Shown: piece by piece, positions 58,418 to 64,000 of the stretch
Layout: the number at the start of each line of letters is the position of its first letter
Position numbering within the stretch: the first letter of the stretch is position 1
DNA from: Erythroxylum novogranatense
Taxonomy: Eukaryota > Streptophyta > Magnoliopsida > Malpighiales > Erythroxylaceae
DNA: 64,000 nt
Assembly (NCBI GenBank): GCA_029891385.1
Contig: JAIWQS010000251.1
Location: forward strand, 248,001 to 312,000
Direction: 5' to 3'
Made by a program: the position numbers and the translations under genes
Notes under the pieces: model-generated
What the model was told of the DNA's origin: nothing
Database searches by the model: none
What the model saw: the letters and a program-made list of their open reading frames with translations, nothing else

Positions 58418-59326
58418 TTAGCTCAAAGCGCATGAGAACAAAACGCCTTGCGCATCTTTGCGGATAATCTCCTGGACACCTAGGAGTGGCTCCTGAAGGA
58501 GATGGAGGCCTGGTTGGAGTAGGCCTGCGAGGGCAGCCAAGTAGTCGGCGCACTGATTTCCTTCCCGAAAGACATGCTTGAAATGAACCTCCCAATCCTC
58601 AAGGGTAAGCTCCCATATACTTGTCACCAAAAAAGTATCCCCAATTAAAGCAAAATTAGGATCGGAGAGACTATTAATGACCTCGAGGGAGTCCACTTCA
58701 GCGACCACACTACGATAACCCAGTTCCCAGGCCAACGTTAGTCCGGAGAACACACCCCATAGCTCCGTCAAGAGAGGCGAGCCTCGACCGAGATTATATT
58801 GAAACCCTCCACACCAGTCTCCTTGACAATTGCGGATTATCTTGCCCGCAGACGCTTGATTGGAACCGTGCTTAGCAGCGCCATCCGAATTGACTTTAAC
58901 CCAACCCTCCAGGGGTTTAGTCCAGTCTACCAAGATGCCCACCGAAGCGCCCGAAGAGGGGAACACACTGTGGGCCAACGCATGGGCCTGCCTAATCCAG
59001 TCCACATAATCTAAGGTGATGCGGTGGCCCTTGTCAGGCCAAACAAATCCAGGCTCAAACAGGCTACTATTACGCCACTTCCAGAGGAACCAGCAGGCGA
59101 CCCCAAAGTTACTGGCCCACGTAGTCTGATGCACCAGGGCGGGCTTGCTCAGATTAAACATCAGCCACTCCTCCGAAGATTGCAGGAAAACCCCCAAACC
59201 GAGCACTGCACAAGGGAAGTGACGCCAAAAAATGGACACCCGTAGACAGTCCCATAGCACATGGATCGTAGTCTCTGGATTGCCACATACGTGGCACCTC
59301 TCATCAATGGCAATATGACGCGCCAC
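58418..59326 (-). CDS. LINE ORF2 C-terminus: zf-RVT end and RNase H, intact frame
   Basis: An open frame of 302 residues, the longest clean one with a known domain here apart from 30631-31680. Residues about 8-30 (ERCHVCGNPETTIHVLWDC) are the end of zf-RVT. Residues about 140-270 are RVT_3 RNase H: VKVNSDGAAKHG (D), LTELWGVFSGL (E), VVAEVDSLEVI (D), EGNQCADYLAAL (D), so all four catalytic acids are present. It is not a free gene: upstream the same ORF2 continues with stops (59330-60330), and the chosen start is only the first ATG after the last break. RNase H would assist LINE copying in the nucleus. Confidence 0.85.
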   Translation of the reverse strand: MARHIAIDERCHVCGNPETTIHVLWDCLRVSIFWRHFPCAVLGLGVFLQSSEEWLMFNLSKPALVHQTTWASNFGVACWFLWKWRNSSLFEPGFVWPDKGHRITLDYVDWIRQAHALAHSVFPSSGASVGILVDWTKPLEGWVKVNSDGAAKHGSNQASAGKIIRNCQGDWCGGFQYNLGRGSPLLTELWGVFSGLTLAWELGYRSVVAEVDSLEVINSLSDPNFALIGDTFLVTSIWELTLEDWEVHFKHVFREGNQCADYLAALAGLLQPGLHLLQEPLLGVQEIIRKDAQGVLFSCALS

Positions 59327-60335
59327 TCTCTGTTCATTCGTCAGAAGTTTACGGTTGGCGACTAACTAGAGAAACAATCTAATCCGCTGCGGGCCAGCCC
59401 ACTTTCAAATAATCCCCCACAGCTTATTGGGGGGCATTTAAGGGCGGGTCTCAAGTAACTCATAAGCAGACACCACAGTGAACCGCCCATGGGTGGTGGG
59501 GGCCCACCTCAGGACATCCTCCCCCACTGCCTCTGCAAGAGGGCCCAAATGTGCTAGGGCCATACAGACAGACGACTAGAGGTATTGCTGAAAGACCTCC
59601 CAACGCCAATTGCCCGTCTCCTGCATAAGGGAAGCTACCGTAGCAAACCGAATGCTGTTGGTGACTAACGAGGTAGTAAGTTGGATAAGAGGTCCCCAGC
59701 CTTCCAGCCAGTTATCCAACCAAAAAAGGACGCTTCTCCCATTGCCGAGCGTTCAAGAGAGGCCCTGACGAACAATGTGCCAGGTAGCCGAGATCCCCTT
59801 CCATAAGCTAGAAGCCTAGGGTTTGGATATGGTGAGGGGAAGCTGGTGAGAGCCCAGTCTATACTTGGCTCGGAGGACCTGTACCCACAGAGCATTAGGT
59901 TTCGTGAGCAGGTCCCAACCCAATTTATCCAGAAGTGCATCATTGGTAGTCTGAATGTGTTTTATCCCCAGGCTGCCTTCGAATTTAGGCTTACAAACAA
60001 TCTCCCAGTTAACAAGGTACACTTTTCGGGAACTCGGTGTGGACCCATAGAGAAAGTCCCTTATAAGTCTTTCCAGATCATCACATAATTTGCGCGGGAG
60101 ACGAACCGTTTGCATCATGAAGATAGGGAGCGAAGCTATCACAGCCTGGGTGAGAGTAATCCGTCTCACAAGCGACAACATCTTGTCCCGCCAGCTGGCC
60201 AATTTCTGCTGGGCATGATTCAAAATATGCTGATACGTTTGCCTGGTCGTCCTCGCATGGACCAAAGGGACCCTGAGGTAGCGACCCAGATTAGTAGTAG
60301 TGGTGACTTGAAGCCTTTGACTGAGGCGTCAAATT
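59327..60335 (-). pseudogene. LINE R ORF2 post-RT region
   Basis: On minus from 60315: SQRLQV, NLGRYLRVPLVHARTTRQTY, ASWRDKMLSLVRRITLTQAV, ASLPIFMMQTVRLPRK, DFLYGSTPSSRKVYLVNWEI, SLGIKHIQTTNDALLDKLGW, then a stop, LGNGRSVLFWLDNWLEGWGP, and HGRFTVVSAYELL. This is the conserved tail after RT. At least four stops: after TISKP, near 59775, near 59580 and near 59440. RT itself is lost. Confidence 0.88.
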
Positions 60336-60339
60336 CTAG

Positions 60340-60445
60340 TTTAATATATGAGTAAATTAAATATTTCACTATTAGAATCAATTTCCTTCCAATCTTCAAA
60401 GTTCTAAAAAGGGCTTCCACTTCCTTCAACCAAGAATGAAAGACT
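60340..60445. repeat. dispersed repeat Q, copy 2 (left part)
   Basis: GAGTAAATTAAATATTTCAC to AAGAATGAAAGACT, continued after the LINE insertion at 61191. Confidence 0.8.
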
Positions 60446-61190
60446 AGGTAGGAAGGAGTTTTCTTGGATTCTGATCCAAATGTTGCGTATGCATGACATC
60501 ATTTATCCTTGCATTAAGCACCAAGTCAATAATGGAAGTCAGACTTGGTTTTGGTTTGACAACTGGGTAGACTACAGTCCACTTATTTCGCATCCTTGTA
60601 TTCGACATTTGAGTAATAGAATTCCTCTGAATCTGAGGGTCTCTTCGCTTCTTTGTAATGGCCAATGATAGGGTACTTTCAAAGGTTTCAATACTCCGAC
60701 TCCCATTTTACCTTCTATTCTCGATCTCTTATGGAATGATGCCATCTTGTGGAAGTTGGAAACTAGTGGCCATTTCACCAACAAGTCTTGTCATCTACTA
60801 CATACTCGGGGATTAACTAAGGTACCTTGGTCTTCTCTTTTATAACATTATTCTATCTCTCCTAAGGCGTCCTTCATATTGTGGCTTGCTATCCTCAATA
60901 GGCTCAAGACTAAACGTCGTTTGCATAGAAATGTAGACACTACCTGCTCTTTGTGTAAATTGTAAGCTAAAGATCGTGATCACCTCTTTTTCTTGTGCTC
61001 ATACTCAAAAGTGGTTTGGAGTATGATCCTACATTTTTTACCAAGAACGGGCTCTCCATACTCTTGGGATCACGTTTTTGTTTGGGCATGTAAATAAGTT
61101 GTGTTAGATTTGCTTTCTTTTGTTGTGTATAGTCTTGAACTCATTGTAATGTTGGTTTAGATATATATTTTCTTTTTATTTTTCAAAAAA
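60446..61190 (+). mobile_element. 5'-truncated L1-type LINE U
   Basis: Inserted into repeat Q with a 14-bp target duplication AAGAATRAAAGACT (60432-60445 and 61191-61204) and a short A tail at 61185. Reads YPCIKHQVNNGSQTWFWFDN, LSNRIPLNLRVSSLL, ILWLAILNRLKTKRRLHRN and, for zf-RVT, CSLCKL then RDHLFFLCSYSKVVW, then ends without RNase H. Two stops after CNGQ and others make it dead. About 745 bp, a typical truncated LINE. Confidence 0.93.
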
Positions 61191-62139
61191 AAGAATAAAA
61201 GACTTAGCCAATAATAGTCATTTCTACTACTAGAAGTTGAAGAAAAACTACTCTAATGTTGACTAAAGAAAAAAGAAAAAGAAAAAAAAAGAATTGGAAC
61301 TTGTAGTTGGAAATTGGATAATTTGCTCTTCACATCTTGAATCTATTTATAGCCTTCAAAACCCATATGAAAAGCCAAATCTGACCAAGGTAAGGTTTTA
61401 AACCACTTTTAATATGTTTTTCTCTTATATATTCAAACTCTTGAATTTGTAGTTTTTACTGAGTGTGCCCATGCTTAAGATCACGTCATACTGTTTTTTT
61501 TCTTTCTATATTTCACTTTGATTCTCATAATCTGATATCAATATGCAAAATAAAATGTTTTGGTAGCCCAATCTCCTTAATTCCCCTTAATATTTTGCTT
61601 ATTTATTTTAAACTTTAAAATTTGGATTAAGGTTTAACCTTTTTCTTAAAAGAATTGAATTTGAGCTCACTAAAATAATATTGTAAAGGATTTTAAATAA
61701 CTTTTATTGCTTAAAAACATTAGATACAATCCAAAATTTAATTAAATAATAACTTTAAGAAAAGAAAGACCATTAAAGCAAGATAAACAAAACATCTACG
61801 GTAGCATTTAATCTAGTTTAATGCTTTTTCTACAACAACACCAAGTAGAAATCCCGCTGAGACGTAGGGTCTGGCGAGGTCTAGTAGTGCGCAGTCTTAC
61901 TCCTAACTAGTAGAAAAGTTGTTTCTAAAGTTGAATGCTTTCTCTAAGAGAAATAATTTCTAATGTAACAAATTAAAACTCCTAGTTGCTATAGGTGATT
62001 AAAAGACTTGAACTTTTACGTATTCAAACATTAATTTAGCAAATGATTATTTCAATAATGAAATTAATCACGTGCATTAGACATTAATAAAAATAATCAT
62101 AAAATAGAAGTATAAAAAGGCAATTTAAAATATGAGTAA
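61191..62139. repeat. dispersed repeat Q, copy 2 (right part) and AT-rich spacer
   Basis: Q sequence to about 61760 (GAAGAAAAACTACTCTAATG, TTGAATTTGTAGTTTTTACTG, AAAATGTTTTGGTAGC), then AT-rich sequence without gene likeness up to copy 3. Confidence 0.75.
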
Positions 62140-62755
62140 ATGAAATATTTCACTATAAGAACCAATTTCCTCCCAATCTTCAAAGCTCCAAAATGAGCTT
62201 CTCCTTCCTTTAATCAAGAATAAAAGATTTAGTCAACAATAGTCATTCCTACCACTAAAAGCTAAAGAAAAACTACTCTAATGTTGACTAAAAAGAAAAA
62301 ACTTTGAGAAACAAGAAAATGTAGCTAAAAATTGGATGATTTGCATGTTCACATCTTGGCTTGATTTATAGTCTTTAAAACCCATATGAAAAACCCAAAC
62401 CTAGCTAAAATAAGGTTAATCACTTTTAATATGTTTTTCTCTTGTAGATTCGAAATCTTGAATTTGTAGTTTTTACTGAGTGTGCCCACATCTAAGATCA
62501 CGTCGTATTATTTTTTTAGACTTCACTCTAATTTGATTCCCATAATCTGATATCAAATGCAAATTAAAATGTTTTGGTAGCTTAATCTCCTTGATTCCCC
62601 TTAATAATTTGTGATTTTGACTATTTATTTTAAACTTTTCAAATTTGGATTAAGGTTTAATCTTTTTCTTAAAAGAATTGAATTTGAGCACATTAAAATA
62701 AGATTGTAAAGGATTTGAATGCTAAAAATTAGGCAAAATTATGGCACATCACTGG
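62140..62755. repeat. dispersed repeat Q, copy 3
   Basis: Same order as copy 2 without the LINE, from TATGAGTAAATGAAATATTT to ATTATGGCACATCAC. Shows the empty LINE target as AAGAATAAAAGATTTAG. Copies 2 and 3 lie in tandem. Confidence 0.85.
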
Positions 62756-62890
62756 AGTTATAGTAGTCTATTGTGGCCAAGATGAAAGGGAAGGTATGCT
62801 TACTGCCACATGTGCCTAAGGAAAATACCAGATTGTGAACATGGCTTTCCTGTCAAAATTTAGCAACTATAGGCTCCTAAAATCAATTTA

Positions 62891-63080
62891 TCATGTCATC
62901 GTGATCCGCATACCATTCTTTACAATCACCGCTAACGCTAGAGTGTTGCGATCACCAGAGAACAACTTTCTCGGCGGTTTGTCGAGTTCTTCGCCACTAG
63001 GACGATCGGTTTGGATGGTATAGACTTTGACATCGAAAGAGGTGAACCACACTATGTTGCTCTTGCCGTAGGTTGTCGAG
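62891..63080 (-). CDS. exon-like stretch of an unrecognised host gene or gene relic
   Basis: On minus, a pyrimidine-rich run ending TTTTCCATTTTCAG (63094-63081) looks like a 3' splice site. It is followed by an open frame of about 63 residues (TTYGKSNIVWFTSFDVKVYT, DRPSGEELDKPPRKLFSGD, ALAVIVKNGMRITMT) that stops at 62891. GC content is clearly above the flanks. That fits a last exon entered in phase 2. I do not recognise the family and could not find an upstream exon up to 64000, so it may be a relic. Confidence 0.4.
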
Positions 63081-63099
63081 CTGAAAATGGAAAAGGAAA

Positions 63100-64000
63100 G
63101 TGTATTTAACAAAGAACACCACAATGTCCATTTCCAAACTATTATCTCAATGGTGTACTATCAACAGATTATTTGACTATGTCGGATTTATTTCTACAAC
63201 AAGCCCCCGTTAGACTATAGTTCTAGCAATCCCGACAATTTTAAAACTCCCGGACTAAATGGACGTCAACTATTCTTGCCACAAAGTTCTTTGTAGGAAT
63301 CCTAACATCTCGAGCATTTGCATATAACAAATAAATGTTCTCAACACACAAGTATAACGATGATAAGATCGGCTACAATTCCGTAATTATGAGTATTGTT
63401 TATTTTAGGTAGAGGTGTCTTGTGGTCCAAAATCAAAGAGCAAACTCGAATTCTAACCGAGTCTTAAAAATAAAACTCATTCCTCTCCATCATCTACTTG
63501 ATATATTCGATATGTTAGAATGGCATCCACTTCATACATTTTTATAGAAGGTATGATTCTTTATGTGACGCCTAAAATTCCTAAACAACAATCTAGACAA
63601 AAATTTTCACAATTACATCAATAATTAAAAACTTTCATTAGTCTAAAAAATATTGTTCATCATTAACAAAAAATGTTTGTACAATCATCCCAAACTGTAA
63701 CATTTAAAAGCATATACAATAAAACAAATTGATTTGCCCACCTAAAATCTACAATGTTAATCGTATGCACCAAAGTTATTAACATTCTCTCTATCTTTTA
63801 AAAAAATATAGCGGCAAAAAGTGAGTTGTCTATTCAATAAGGGTAACATAACAGTATCCTTAAGATCAAATAACTCAACACACACACAAACACACATACA
63901 CACACATATATATGTAATAAAATACATAAGCAATACTGAGTAAACATCCATAATAATAATATTATTAATACTAATTATTTTTAATTACTACTATTTATAT
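63100..64000. other. AT-rich sequence with (CA)n microsatellite
   Basis: No gene seen on either strand. A CACACA-rich microsatellite lies at about 63877-63912, followed by TATATATG. If 62891-63080 is a real last exon, the intron and earlier exons would lie here or beyond the window. Confidence 0.6.

Larger units (their letters stand above)
58386..60335 (-). mobile_element. 5'-truncated L1-type LINE R
   Basis: About 1.95 kb on minus with a poly(A) tail (poly(T) 58386-58393). It holds the end of ORF2 from SQRLQVTTTTNLGRYLRVPL (60315) onward. It is much more GC-rich than its surroundings. It sits between the two LINE duplicates T and U. No clear target duplication; TAGTTAATA (left) and TAGTTTAATA (right) are a weak candidate. 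Confidence 0.88.

Noticed and set aside
63877..63912. Regulatory meaning of the CACACA tract
   Set aside because: Simple microsatellite with no nearby gene support.

Overview
The window is nuclear DNA of a flowering plant, from a repeat-rich, probably heterochromatic region. The reasons are nested LTR retrotransposons with plant-type primer sites (TGGTATCAGAGC, initiator-tRNA-Met type), very long LTRs, LINE fragments with zf-RVT and RNase H domains, and AT-rich non-coding sequence. I cannot name the species. No convincing host gene is present; the best candidate is one exon-like stretch at 62891-63080 (minus).

Layout, oldest to youngest. (1) 1-30365: a Ty1/copia element (A0; 1-382 and 27758-30365) was split in its RT by a second element of the same family (A1, 383-27752, target duplication GTATC). 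The 3' LTR of A1 was hit by a solo long LTR (G2, 13631-26863, duplication TGATG). G2 was hit in reverse orientation by a third copia copy (A2, 15570-23786, duplication TAATG). The 5' LTR of A1 carries a truncated copy of the same G insertion at the same base (G1, 1306-5464), itself holding a solo LTR (H1, 1543-4778, duplication TGTTA). (2) 30366-50112: a CCGGT-rich repeat and a decayed gypsy pol fragment, then a long LTR (I) split by a non-autonomous element with 4.2-kb LTRs and a 602-bp interior (G3, 33687-48915, duplication GAGTC). Each LTR of G3 holds a solo LTR of one further family (K2, K1) in opposite orientations. (3) 50113-64000: older, AT-rich sequence with a gypsy pol-end/LTR junction, LINE fragments on both strands, a gag-protease remnant of an Athila/Tat-like element, a dispersed approx. 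600-bp repeat, and the exon-like stretch.

The most interesting signal is in the non-coding parts of the LTR elements. Copia leaders carry arrays of the palindrome AAGTCGACTT with alternating approx. 20/28-bp spacing, followed by repeated small hairpins whose stems covary. The long-LTR families H, I, G and K each carry their own short-period palindromic array, and related LTRs carry unrelated arrays at the same position. The 5' LTR of A1 also records what looks like repair copying from its own 3' LTR.

Many short indels break the copia reading frames. Some coincide with CAG/CTG or homopolymers, so part of the apparent decay may be consensus error.
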